Below are positions 1 to 11,336 of a stretch of 64,000 nucleotides of DNA, in pieces. How positions within the stretch are numbered: the stretch's first letter is position 1; every line of letters begins with the position of its first letter. The translations under genes and the position numbers were made by a program. Source of the DNA: Phytopythium helicoides (lineage: Eukaryota > Oomycota > Peronosporomycetes > Pythiales > Pythiaceae); contig JANFNE010000006.1 of the NCBI GenBank assembly GCA_024867545.1, positions 1,054,001-1,118,000 of the forward strand, written 5' to 3'. The notes below the pieces were generated by a model. That model was not told the DNA's origin. It saw only the letters and a list, made by a program, of their open reading frames with translations, and made no database searches.

Positions 1-3000
1 CCACGTAAGCACTGGCGTCGTTCGCCTTGATGAAAGCCGAGAGCGAGTCGTGCACCATGTTGCGGTCAAGCTGCGACTTGGCAAGGCGCGACCACACCTC
101 CGACTCGTTGCAGCGGTCCGCAAACTCGTACGCGCGCTCGTAGTCCTTGATGTAGTCGAGCAGCACACCAATAGCCTCCACATTGTGGTTCGTCTTCTTG
201 TAAATGACGAAACCCTCCTCATACAGCTGGTACTGCTCGCCAACGGCGATGCGGGCGATCTCAGGGCCGTCAAAGTTGTCAAGACGGTTCACGTAGTCCA
301 TGACCTTCTCCTGCCCAGCCTTGATCGCCGTCAGAATCAGAAGATTCTGCAGGTTCTTGTTGCTCGAGAAGTCCGTGCCCTGGAGCACAATGCGCTCCAG
401 CAGCTCAATGAGCTCATTCGGCAGCTCGGCGTTCATGAACGCGCGCACCGTCGTCGACACTTCATCCGGGTTCTTCGTCTCGGGCAGAGCCGTCTGCACG
501 ATCTGGTCAATCAGCGCGCGACGGTTCGGCGACTCCTTCTCGCCCTCCTCCTGCTTCACAAGGACCTTACCCCACAGATCCAGGTCCTGACGCTCGACGA
601 GGTAGCGAGCAAGGTCCTTGAACAGACCGTTCTCCGTGGTCACACGAACCAGGTCGTCGTCGCAAGCGCCACCAGCACGACGGTACGCAAGGTACGCAAG
701 GGCGGGGTCCAGCTTCTCGCAGAACTTACCGACTACTTGCGAGTCGTAGAACTGGTTGTTCATCAGGAACTGCTGCGGGTCCTTGTTCAGCGTCACGTAA
801 ATCTTGCCGACAGCGTTGTGGGTCGCCGTCTCGGTGTTGCCCTGGGCCACACGCGTCTCCAGCCACGGCTGCAGCAGACGAAGACGGTTGCGCTTCTCCA
901 CCTGCTCGACGAGGTCGTCAACAGGGCACTGCGGGATCTGGTTCAGCAGGTTCTTGATGTAGTCCTCGTTGCAGTCCAGGTCGAGCAGCTTGCCGATAAC
1001 CGTCGGGGTCTTCTGCGGGCTCACCTTCGTCACGTACACCTCAATGTACTTGAGCAGGTTGTTCGAGTACAGGTACTGCGTCAGCTCCTCCACAAAGTCG
1101 TAGCGGTCGCACACATGAATGAGCGGGCGCGGGTCCTGCAGCTTCGACTCCTTCAGGAACTCCTTCACCTTGACCGGGTCGTACACAGAAGAGTCGCGGC
1201 ACACGCGCTCCACCTCCTTGAACTGGCCCATCTTGGTCGCCGCTTCAATGTACTTGAAGTGAACGTCTGGGTCCTGGGAAAAGTTCACGATCGAGCCCAA
1301 GAAGAAGTACAGACCATCGAACGACTTGAACTTCTCGAAAATGTCGATCAGCTCCTTCGCACCGAGCTGCTCCGCGTACTTGGTCGCAACCTGCACAACA
1401 ATCTGCAGGTTCTGGCGCATGTTGTGCGAAAGCAGAGCGTTGATCAGCTCCATCGAGATCTCGCTCGTAAGCGTACCAAAGAACGTGACGATGAACTCGT
1501 GGTTGATCGCCTGGGTGTTCACAATCACGCGCTTCAGGTCCGCCAGCTCCGTGTAGTGCTCAAGCGCACGCTGGAACAGACCCGCCTTCTCGCAAAGAGC
1601 AGCGATCCGAGGCTTGTCGTAGTTCGAGAACATGTTGTTCGACAAAATCGCGTCCGCAACCTGCGGCGAGCCACCGAGAAGGTTGATTTCCAACAGACGA
1701 GTCTGCAGGTAACCCTCCTCCGGACGGTTGTTCTTCAGCGCCTCCAACAGGAACGCAGTCGTCTCCTGGATGCGGTTCACCTGCATGAAGATGTCGACAA
1801 CCGAGTTGACGTCGACGAGCGGGCCGTTCTCGGCAACAGCGAGCTTCTGGGCAAAGTCAAGAGCACCCTGCGGGTTCGCGCGCACCAGGTTCTGCAGCAT
1901 GAACGTGTAGTCGCAGCGGAAGTTGGTCTGGACTGCGTACGCGACGATCTTGTCGAACTCGCCACGCTGAACAAAGCAGTTGATGACCTTCTCCGGGACC
2001 TGAGCACGCAGGTAGATCGACAAGGCCATGGTCGTGTCCGTCTGGGCGACCATGTCACCAAGCTCCTCCGAGCACTCGAGCTTGTCCTCGGTGAGCCACT
2101 TCTGCAGCAGTTGACCGCGACCCTGCATCAGCACGGGACGAGCGAGCTCGATCGACTCCATCTTGTTGAGGGTTCCCTTCTCCAAAAGCACGCTGAAGTA
2201 CTGTAGGATCGGCTGCGGCTGACCAGGCTGGGCCGGCAGCTGCTGGAAACGCTGGATTGTCTGAGGCGTGCGCAGAGCGCCCTGCGGTGACGCAGCCGCC
2301 AGGCGAGCAGCGCCCTGAATATCATTCACGCTCATCAGGCGGTTGAACTCGGTAAAGTACAGCTCCTCAGCGCCAGGCAGATCCAGGCGCGTCGCAAGAC
2401 CCAGAGCGAGCTGCGAGTCACGAAGCGTGTTCACCACGTAGGGCACTAGCTTTGTCTTGTTGATGGCGAACTGCAGCAGCTGGCCACGGCGCGTGATGCC
2501 GAGCATACCCTTCGACTTGGAGTCGAGGCACGTCACGAACGTCGTGTCTTGCGAAACGCGCGCACGGTAGATCGGCTTACCCGTATGCGTGTCGAACAGG
2601 AAGAGGTAGCCCATCTTGGTGATCATGTACACAACGTCGTCGCCGGGGCTCACAATCATCGACACAGGGAAGTCCGCGGCGGCATCAGCAGCGAAAGGAA
2701 TCGGCTGCGGGGGAAGACGGAACACACCGCCCGGCGCATCTCGCTCGCGACCGACCTCCATAATAAACAACTGCATGGTCGGGTCGCCCTTGGTACCGGC
2801 GAATACGAGCACCTGGCCCTCGTCCGTGCGTCCAGGTGGCTTCATCTGCGCAAACGCACCGGCATAGCCCTGCAGCACCTGGCTCACTTTCTTCTCGACG
2901 GAGTAGAGCTGCATGTTTCCGACGATGCGGCCACCCTCACCCTGGGCAATGCCGACGAGCAGCAGCCAGTTTGAGTCGCCCGACGCCTCGTAGCTAATAA

Positions 3001-3582
3001 TCTGCGTGCCCGCGCCGAGCGACGCGTGGCGGTCAAAAATCTTGACGGGGGGCGAGTCACCCTCGATGCTCCAGTGGAACACGGCCGTGCCCGTGACGAG
3101 CGCAATCGTGTTGACCGAGATCCACCGCCAGAAGACCACGGCCTCGTTCATGAGGTGGGACTTCATCTTGGCGCGCAGCTCCATATTGAAGATCTGCAGC
3201 TGGTTCTCCGAGCGCAGGGCGATGACCTTGCTCACGGGGTTCATAATGGCCGCCTCGGCGTTGATGGGGCGGCGCTGCACCTGGTTGCCGGCCGACATGT
3301 CGACGATCACCACGTTCGCCTGGCCGTTCACCTGCTCGCACACGCACACGAACTTGTCCGACTCCATGGTCGTTGTGCCGAACTTGACATAGTCGAGGTT
3401 CACCCCGAGGGCGCTCAGCTGCATAGCGAGTCAGCACAGCGCTCGTCAGTCCACATGCTCACCACCAACAGCACCGCCGCCATAGCAGCTGCGAACCGCA
3501 GCAAGCGCGCACTGAATAAAAAAAAACCACCGCCACGTACGTTGAGCACTTCCCCGAAGGTGATGGGGAGATCCTGCGCCAT
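1..3582 (-). CDS. CLTC: clathrin heavy chain (C-terminus off the left edge)
   Basis: Heavy chain of the clathrin triskelion, which forms the coat of endocytic and trans-Golgi vesicles. A 42-nt first exon (about 3541-3582, MAQDLPITFGEVLN) is joined over a ~122-nt intron (GTACGT donor) to a long second exon that begins LSALGVN and soon reaches TMESDKF, the family's N-terminal beta-propeller signature. About 1,150 of the usual ~1,700 residues are present: the seven-bladed propeller (first ~330 residues), then the linker and alpha-helical CHC repeats of the distal and proximal leg. The trimerisation end and stop lie beyond position 1. Third codon positions are almost all G or C, as in a highly expressed gene, which also leaves a long meaningless frame open on the other strand. 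Identification is secure from the N-terminus and continuous collinearity; the single intron just after the start is supported by family alignment. Confidence 0.97.
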
Positions 3583-4365
3583 GCTGGTCGCTGCGGGCCC
3601 GCCGGGCGCGTGCGGGGCTCTGCTTCTGCTAAGGGGGGAGGGGGACCGAGGGGGAGGCTGCGCTCCGCCGCGTCGTTCGTCTGGGTCCGTCCGGAGGGCG
3701 CTGCTCGGCGCGAGCGGCACGCACTTTCTCGCTTCTCCGTTTCGTTTCCGACTGCGGGATCGCGCCGAGGGGGCGGCCTTCCTTGCTCCGGCCACGAAGG
3801 TTTTTCAAAGATTTGAGGTTTTTTAACTTCAGCTTGAGGGAAAGATCGGGCGTAAAGCGCTTAAGTTTGGGGCCGCGTGAGCGCAGGACACGTGTTGATC
3901 AGCGGGGACAGAGATTGAAGAGACGGACGCGCGGCGCGCGGACAGTGGCTGTCCACGCGCTGCCACGACTAGACTCACCGCTCGTATAGAGCGCTGCTAG
4001 TACCTACACGACGGGGGCGCTTGCCGCCATCATCACGCGCGCACTGGAACACCGAACGCAACCCACTTTGCACGCAGCCGGGGGAAGTTGAAGCGACCGC
4101 CCATATTTAAGCGCGCTTAAAGTGCTTCGTGTCAGCGACTCGGGCGTTTCATACAGCGCTGAGCTTGTACCGTACCAGACAGCACCGCACGAGGTTTTAT
4201 TTGCTCGTTATTGAGGTTTTAATCCACGCGGCGACCTTTGGCGGCGCAGTGGTTTTGCGCGCGGCAACTTGATGCGCGCATCCGACGCCGCTGAGTTCGT
4301 CGTGCCTCCATCTCGATGCGCCAAGGAGCCGGCGAGGAAACGCCAAAAGGTTGGCGACGTGTAGC
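3583..4365. other. intergenic region upstream of clathrin
   Basis: No convincing exon seen on either strand. It should contain the clathrin promoter (right of 3582) and the 3' flank of the nicotinamidase-like gene. It holds a perfect 16-bp palindrome at 4106-4121 (listed separately) and is otherwise unremarkable GC-rich sequence. Confidence 0.6.
4106..4121. repeat. 16-bp perfect palindrome TTTAAGCGCGCTTAAA
   Basis: Seen directly: both strands read the same over 16 bp. It sits about 520 bp upstream of the clathrin start codon and about 260 bp 3' of the nicotinamidase-like gene. It could be a dimeric factor site or chance; no function can be assigned. Confidence 0.6.
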
Positions 4366-5348
4366 TCACGCGCTGAATTCGGCCGATGTGGTCAGTGTCA
4401 GGCCCAGCGCAGCCATGTCTTTCAAAAATTCCTGCGCGTAGACAAGTGGAAATGGCAAGTTTGTGAGAGGAGAGAGGGTCTCGCCCATTGCGAGTGGATG
4501 ATCCATTGCCGCACCTGGCCAGCGGCCTCAAAGCCCGGTACTGGCGACGCGCAGTCCGTCAGGAGCACGAGGTCGGCCAGGCGCTCGCGCGGCCACGCGG
4601 CCGCCAGATCGCGCACCGTGTAGTTGACGCAGTGCGAGACGGCCTCGCCGCAGATCACGACCTTGTCCGCGAGCTTGAGCGAGTCGATGAGCGCCTGATT
4701 GAGGCTGCAGGAGCGAATGCTGTCAGTCACCATTCATTGTTGAGCCTTGCAGCCTGCCGCTTACCTCGTGGCTGGGTCGTACGCGAGCTCGAACTCGGCC
4801 TTGAGCGCCGAGTAGTGCTCCGTGAACGAGTTGCTGCCCTTCATGACGTAGTTGACGGGCTTCTGCGACTGTTTGGTCCACTCAAGCGCGGCCGCCTGAA
4901 CGCCGGGCACGACGTTGTGTCCCGGCGTGCCGATCAGGCAGTGCTCGGGCCAGATGCACAGCGTGAACTTGCCGCTCTGCTCGAGCGACCGCGTGTACTG
5001 CAGCACGTAGTCGCGCAGCTCGGGGTTGCGCGGCCGCCACTCGCCCTGCTCCACAGCCTTGGCCGAAATGAGCGTGAACGGCGCGGGTGACTCGCCAGCG
5101 CTGTTCTCCCAGAAGACTCCGTGAGCGATGTGGTAGCGCTGGTGCGAGTCGAGCGTCAGCACGAGCTGCGACAGCTGCTGCGAGTGCGCCGAGATGAACG
5201 CGGAGATGCGTGCGGCGTCCTCGTTAGCCGTCGGGATCGCCAGCGACCCGCCCGGGTGGAAGTCCACCTGCTGGTCGATCACCAGCAGCGCCAGTCCGCC
5301 GCGGGGCGTCTCCCCCGCGCGCCTCGCAGCCTCCTCGACGCTCGCCAT
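4366..5348 (-). CDS. nicotinamidase/isochorismatase-family cysteine hydrolase
   Basis: Likely hydrolyses nicotinamide to nicotinate (NAD salvage) or a related amide. Three exons, about 4765-5348, 4515-4704 and 4366-4431, give 279 residues with in-phase GTAAGC and GTGCGG donors and CAG acceptors; the start is the ATG before ASVEEAARR, since an upstream in-frame GTG is unlikely in a eukaryote. The family triad is visible: Asp25 in VIDQQVDF, Lys170 in VMKGSNSF and nucleophile Cys220 in GEAVSHCVNY. Asp67 and His69 in TLDSHQRYH match the metal-binding DxH, and WPEHCLIGTPGH is a loop typical of this family. The protein is longer than many bacterial PncA enzymes. Isochorismatase-like hydrolases share the fold, so the substrate is inferred. 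Confidence 0.85.
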
Positions 5349-5549
5349 GGTCGTCAGCTTCTCCCTCACGCACTTGTTGTGGTCACGTCCACGGTTCCTC
5401 GACAGGCGATGCCCTCAATAGAGCGCTCCCAAATGTGCACTTCAACTTGGTCAAGGGCATTGAGGTCATCTGGTGCAGGATGAACAGGATGGAAGCATTT
5501 GGCGTTCTACATGATGTCTAGTTGGATCAAACTGTACACGTACTCTAAT

Positions 5550-7092
5550 CTAAAGTCTCGAGACGCCGAGCTGCCGGTTGTCCAAGTGCAACAGCACCTG
5601 CTGAACGAGGTACCGAGCGGTCCATAGCTGCAGCGCGCGGAGCAGCACCTTCCGTACCGTCATCCCCCGCCGGAGCACGATGAGCAAGACTATGGCGTAT
5701 CCCAGCACTTGGATCTTGGTCTTGACGGACCACGATACTGGAGGCATCCGAGCAACCAGCGCGTGGGCCTCGGGGAAAAGCTTCTCCCGGAGCATTGGCC
5801 AGCTCTGCTTCATGTGCCCACTCTGCATCTTTCGTACAAAATGGACAAACTCGGGCACATACTGCCGCCAAGTTTTCGCCGGCGGCGTGAGTGTGTACTC
5901 CATGACGGGGAGTGGGATTCTAGCAAGCGCGTCGGGCTGGGCTTGGCGGATCCGTGAGAAATCCGAAAGCGATGCGCTGCCGATTGTGAAAATGTCTGCA
6001 ATCATCGCATGGTCGTGAGTGACTTGATGACCGAAAATGCTGTAGGTTTGCTGCATACCGAGCTGGGTTTCTTTCCGCGCATTGGCAAGAACTTCGCGGA
6101 AAGCTGCACTACAACCAGCCAGCAGGACCCTAGAGGATCAGCGCGGTGTCAGATGATGTTGCAGTCGCTATTGAACAACATCCAATCCCACGAACATGAT
6201 GGCGTCGCTGCAAATCCAGGCGTTGGGGTTCATGCTGATCGGCAATTTCCGCAGCGGCGAGGTCCCAGTAATGTGTTTCAGTGCTAACCTCAAGACAAGC
6301 TGAGACGCTCTGGGACGAAACGCGAGTTCGTCAACATACCATCCACGGCAAGCGCAACGCAAGATCACAACAGACCGAACGATATCGTAGCTCGTCCCAA
6401 CGAGCTGTCGAGCACAGCGCAAGAAGACTTGCAGTTCTTCGTCCGTCATCGGCGCTCTTAACACCTATGTTGGAGTGTTCTAGTTAGCGTGGGCCCTTTC
6501 AATCCCGTTGGAACAAAAACAAATGATCCCACCACTGGTTGGCGCTGCGGCAGCAGGAAGCGCTCCAGCGGCATCAGCGTAGCGCTCGGCATGCCCACAT
6601 GGAGCACCGTCGACTCATCCAGAACGGCGGCCTAGTCGCATTACAGCCGTGAATGAGCCCCTGTCGGTTCGTCATTGCTCTCGCAATGCTCTCGTACAAC
6701 ATGGTCGTAGTCGCTGTGCGTGACGCGTCGCCCGATCGAGTACAGGAACCCGCTGGTCGTGATGAAGATGAGGTCGCCTGCGCGCAGAGCGTCCAGTCAG
6801 CGCTCATGTCACCAGTACGTAGCCGCGAGATCCCCACCGCACCGGGCTTGACAAGCTTGGCGGCCTCTTGCGCTGCGTCCTGCGCCTCCTTGGGCGAGCT
6901 GCAATGCACCCGCAATCAGACAACCGCGACGCCGCCACCGCGTCCGCTCGCTCTCGCGCCGCGCCCGCACCGCTGGAACTCGAGCGCATTGAACTGCAGC
7001 GCGTTGGGCGCCAGCACCTGCGCTGCCGCCGCCACGAGCGCCGCCAGTCCGCCGCTCACGCCGCCGTCCACTGCGTCCCGCTCCCTCGCCAT
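5550..7092 (-). CDS. permuted papain-fold amidase, YiiX/C92-like
   Basis: Intron-rich gene, recognised only after splicing. Supported exons run from the ATG at 7092: about 6971-7092, 6813(or 6819)-6898, 6698-6777, 6521-6631 and from 6464 leftward. Joined, they give a GDLIF segment, a conserved His in SDYDHVV (the general base, which comes before the Cys in permuted NlpC/P60-type enzymes), then VLHVGM, GTSYD and finally a Cys in AWICSDAIMF, where the family has its nucleophile (YxCSEL-like). The last exon, to the stop at 5550-5552, carries a hydrophobic stretch (VLGYAIVLLIVL) that may anchor the protein in a membrane. The order and motifs fit the YaeF/YiiX peptidase C92 family. Introns of 35-64 nt make the junctions near 6300-6100 uncertain; the exact C-terminal half is not settled. 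Confidence 0.65.
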
Positions 7093-7378
7093 CTGCCGAC
7101 GTCACTGCAATGCGCCAAGTGGAACCCAAAGCGTATCCTCGCAGCCGCCCCCACCCGAATAGAGGCCCCCTTGTAGCGACCTTCGCGCAACCGCGCACCG
7201 GACTGCTCTCCCTTTCGTGGAAACCGGCTCCCATGCCGTTTCCTACGGTGGAGAAGAGAAGAAGCAACGGCAGCGGCGGCGGTCGGCACTTCGCCTTGGC
7301 CTCCAGAGTGCTCGGCTGCTCGGCCGCTCGGGGCCGCGGGACTCGTTGCCGCGCCTGCAGGACCGGCGGGGGGACGAC

Positions 7379-7632
7379 ATGCGGGCGCTGCTGGCGGCGG
7401 CGGCCATGGCGCGCGGCGCGCTGGCGATTCGAGTGGGAGACAGGCGGCGGCTGGACGGCAACGGCGCCGGCTCGGAGGGCTACAACTTCATGTTCTACTT
7501 CGTCATCGGCGCCATGATGCTCACGTGCCTCATCTACAACATCTTCTTCAAGCGCAAGATGGAGGCGGGCTTCCTGCGCCAGCAGGCGCTGCCCGAGACC
7601 ATGCTGCGCCAGGACGTGATCGCCAGGTGCGT

Positions 7633-7664
<32 letters not shown>

Positions 7665-9762
7665 GCAGGTTTCGAGGATGGAACGGCGGACTGACAGGCT
7701 GGTGCGACGTCGGACCACAGTGACCAAGAGATGAGCCGCCTATGGGAGTGCGAGGTGTGCTGCTTCAAGAGCTACGAGGCACACCAGACGTGCATGCTGT
7801 GCGGCACCGACAGATGTACGTTTCTAGCTACAGGGTCCGCGCTGCTGGTCTCCCCAACTTATGTATCGCTACTCCCGCAACCCCAGCGTTCAAGCTCATC
7901 GAGAAGAACGCGCGGTCGCTGGAAGAGGGATCGGACGCCGGCAGCGCGTCGACGTCAGGGGCGACCAAGTACGTGCTGTACGTGGACGAGAGCCAGAAGA
8001 GCATGAAGAACGCCAAGGCTGCAACTGCTGCGGGCTCCAAGTCGTCGTCCAAGGCAAAGCGTGAGTTCTTCAAGCGCAAGCTGAGCGCGCTGAATCTGCG
8101 CCAGCAGTCTGCTCGTCGTCGACACGAGTGGGTTCGCGAGCGCAACGAAGAGGGTCAGCTTGTCTGGGTTCGCAAGAAGCACCTTCTGGACCGAAAGGCC
8201 CTTAGGAGTCTTCGCAGCGCCTCGGCATCGTCGCTTCGCGAATCCATCATTTCCAACAGCTCGACCAACTCTGTGGGTCTTGTGTCTCGAGTGGTGGTGT
8301 CCCCCAAGAACCCAACTGGCCGACTTGAGCTGGAGACGCCGAATGGTGCCCTCGCTGATCGCAGCTCGACCAACTCACCGTTTACTCAAGACGAGCTCGA
8401 GCAAGTGAGCACGCTGCCATTCCAGCAAAAGCATGCCTGGTTTGTGCAGCACACGGCGTCGATGGAGGTTCCGTGGGAATACGGGCACCTGCTGCTCGAG
8501 ATTGACCGAGATAATTTGCTGCATAATTCGTGCGAGCAGCTTTTGTGGGCAACCCCAGAGCAACTGCACCAATCGCTTCGTATCAAGTTTGCGAATGAAC
8601 CTGGCGTTGACGCGGGTGGTCTCGTGCGCGAGTGGTTCACCTTGATGACGAAGGAAGTGTTTGATGACTCGACGGGTCTCTTTTACACCAGTGGGAATGG
8701 CGACGGTTTGATGATCAATCCAGCCTCAAGCGAAGCTAGTGTTGATCATCTCATGGTAAGCTTTTTTCGTGAACGCCAATTTTGCTCTTGAACTTGATTG
8801 CTGACTGTTGTGTTGTGCAGTACTACCAAGCAATCGGCCGCTTTATCGGACGTGCTCTTTTCGAAGGCATCCTGATCGACGCGCACTTGGCTCTGCCAAT
8901 CTGCAAGCACATCCTTGGCATTCCGATGACCTTTTCGGACCTCGAGTTTGTGGACAACGACCTGTTCAAGAACTTGAAATGGCTACGGGAGAATACTGGC
9001 GTTGAATCTCTCGCGCTTGACTTTACGTACGTAGATTTTCTCTGTCAGGGTGCTATCATTGCGATCTCTGACATCGTGACTATTGCTCGATCAGTGTAAA
9101 CGTGGACCAGAACACGGACAAGGGCAAGGTGGTCGAGCTCGTGCCGAATGGCGCTTCAATCGCGGTTACCGACGAGAACAAGATGGAGTACATCAACCTG
9201 CGATTCCAGTGGATCATGGCGAGCAGCATTTCGCTCCAGCTGGCGTCACTCATGCAGGGTCTATTCGCGATCATCCCGAGGGAACTTCTTTCTGTGTTTG
9301 ACCACCAAGAACTTGAGCTGCTGATGTGCGGCATCCCGGAAATCGACATGAAGGACTGGCAAGAGCACACTATTTATGTCGGCGACAATGACGACAAGGT
9401 CACGGGCTGGTTCTGGAACATTGTTGGGCAGTTCTCAAACGAACAGAAGGCTCGGCTGTTACAGTTCACGACCGGTTCGGCACGTGTCCCAGTGCAGGGC
9501 TTCAAGGCGCTGACGATGAACGACGGCCGTATCTGCCCGTTCGCGATTCAGTGCGTCAGCAAGGACGAGTGCCTGTACCCGCGTGCGCATACATGCTTCA
9601 ACCGGTGAGTCAACATGTTTGATGTGGGGCATTGGAAGGCAAGCCTAATTGTGTTCTTTTGATTGCAGAATCGATCTGCCCAAGTACGACTCGGAGAAGG
9701 ATCTGCGCATAGCGCTGTCGCTAGTGATCCAGATGGAGGTCACGGGCTTCACGATCGAGTAG
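7379..9762 (+). CDS. HECT E3 ubiquitin ligase with N-terminal membrane segment and RanBP2 zinc finger
   Basis: Six exons (about 7379-7626, 7721-7815, 7887-8755, 8821-9026, 9095-9604, 9669-9762) give 673 residues with all phases consistent. Order: signal-like N-terminus (MRALLAAAAMARGALA), one membrane helix at residues ~37-57 (YNFMFYFVIGAMMLTCLIY), a RanBP2-type zinc finger at ~91-114 (WxCxxC...CxLC), a basic, serine-rich linker, and a complete HECT domain from about residue 300, ending at the catalytic Cys near residue 640 in PRAHTCFN. It should transfer ubiquitin from an E2 to substrates at a membrane. The first intron contains a run of about 30 T and joins the membrane segment to the finger in frame (AG|T GAC CAA GAG ATG). 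If that join is wrong, the ligase would start at the ATG at 7731, only 10 bp past a stop of a separate small membrane protein. Confidence 0.88.
7634..7663 (+). repeat. poly(T) tract in HECT intron 1
   Basis: About 30 consecutive T in the first intron of the HECT gene, between a GTGCGT donor and a CCACAG acceptor. It resembles an over-long polypyrimidine tract; tract length may vary through slippage or assembly error. Confidence 0.85.
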
Positions 9763-10269
9763 CGCCGACATGTTTTGGGATGCTGTGACTGTGTCTACCG
9801 AGAGATGTGCGCGCGTAGGGCAAGTACCATACCTCGAAAGCACCGACGCGCGGGAGAAAAAGCAACAAAGAAAGAAAGGGAGCAGTTTATCATTGATGAG
9901 TCTGTCCGCGTTGCAGCGTTGTTGGGTAACTCGCTTCAGATTAGCTTGTGAGCGCAATTGCTCCCATCCGCTTCAACATCTAGTGATGCATGCGCATTCG
10001 TCCAGCACCATCAAATATATCCGCACCACTGCTTTGCACAAGGTCCATGAGCGTGCCAGCACGATCCTCCACTCATTCCAATCTGTTACCAGTCCGCCTA
10101 GGGTATCTCTTGTCAAAGGTTTGCGACTGTCTCGTGTTCTCATTGCTGCATCACTGAGCACGTTGGGATGAGTGAGCACATGCACACGTAGTGCTTTCGG
10201 CCATCCCATCACATTTTCGAATCGACCAACAAGGCCCCAGCCTCTCCTCTAAACCGCTCTCTCTCCCCC
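9763..10269. other. intergenic, HECT ligase to methyltransferase
   Basis: About 500 bp with no open frame that looks like protein and no spliced exon found. The promoter of the methyltransferase should lie at the right end (pyrimidine-rich CTCTCTCTCCCCC immediately before its ATG). Confidence 0.6.
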
Positions 10270-11188
10270 ATGGCGCAGAAGGCCGCGCAGCAGTGGCTGC
10301 CGCAGAGCTACCTCAAGTTCGAGCAGTTCCGGCTGCGACCGGCACTTGAGCTGCTGGCGCGCGTTACAGCGCTGCCCTCCGTCACTGAGCCGCGCATCGT
10401 CGATCTAGGCGCCGGGACGTGCAACATGGCGCCGGCTTTTGCGTGCGTCAAGCGCTCTAGCACACGTCATTGCAAGCATCACGACCACTAATGCCTGCAA
10501 TTCCACTCGCAGGCAGCGCTGGCCAGACGCACACGTGACGTTCGTGGACACGTCGGCGTCCATGCTGGAGCGAGGCCGCGTCGAGCACGCAGCCAACGCG
10601 GCGCTGGACTCGAAGCGATTCTCGTACGAGCAGGAGAGCTTCGAGTCGTTCTCGCCCGCGGAGCCCGTGGACCTGATCTTCTCGAACGCAGCACTGCACT
10701 GGGTCTCGGCCGACCTGCACGAGTCGCTGCTGCCACGACTCATGTCGTTCCTTAAGCCTGGCGGCGTGCTGGCCTTCCAGATCCCAGACACGCGCCAGCA
10801 GCCGAGCCATTTGCTTCTGGCCAAGACGGGCGAGGAGCTGGGCATGGCTGAGCGCCTCAAAGCCGTGCGCTGGGTCACGTGCGAGCGTGACCCGCACTTC
10901 TACTACGAGCTGCTCAAGCGCGCAGACCCAGCTGTAGACCTCGACATGTGGGCAACCATCTACGCGCAACCGCTCGAGGGCGACAACCCGGTGGCGGACT
11001 TTACCTCGTCCACCGCGGTTGGCCCGTTCCTCGAAGCACTTGGCGGTCGAGGAGCTCCTGACGCCGTCGCGTACGAGAACAAATACCGAGAGCTCATTGC
11101 CCAGGCGTATCCCAAGCAGTCGGACGGCGCGACCATCTTCAGCCTCAAGCGGTTCTTCGTCGTCGCCACTGCTGGTGGTCAACAGTAG
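10270..11188 (+). CDS. trans-aconitate 2-methyltransferase-like enzyme
   Basis: Class I SAM-dependent methyltransferase. Two exons (about 10270-10442 and 10513-11188; 70-nt intron, GTGCGT donor, CGCAG acceptor) give 282 residues. The N-terminus W-LPQSYLKFEQFRLRPA resembles the bacterial Tam start (WxxxxYLKFExxRxRPA). Motif I is IVDLGAGTCNM, the acidic end of beta-2 is VTFVDTSASM, and IFSNAALHWV plus GGVLAFQIPD match Tam motif IV and its neighbour, along with PSH downstream. Tam methylates trans-aconitate, a side product that inhibits aconitase; the true substrate here is inferred from similarity. The family is mostly bacterial with scattered fungal members, so transfer is possible but cannot be judged here. 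Confidence 0.85.
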
Positions 11189-11336
11189 ATAGCTGTCCGT
11201 CTCCAGGAACTGCCAGCAAGCAGTGGTAAATATACTTCGAGTCCTTCATAACGGACGAGCACAACAGACTCCAACAGCCACGCGACTTGTTGGTCGGAGC
11301 CTGACCGCCTCGTTATCTTGATTTACACGCAGCAAC

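Noticed and set aside
50..2206. 718-codon open frame on the plus strand
   Set aside because: It is antisense to clathrin heavy chain. Strong G/C-ending codon use removes stops from the opposite strand; the translation is Leu/Val/Arg-rich with no domain.
6809..7768. 319-codon minus-strand frame with a Lys run
   Set aside because: The Lys run is the complement of the HECT intron poly(T); the frame mixes intron, promoter and another gene's exons.
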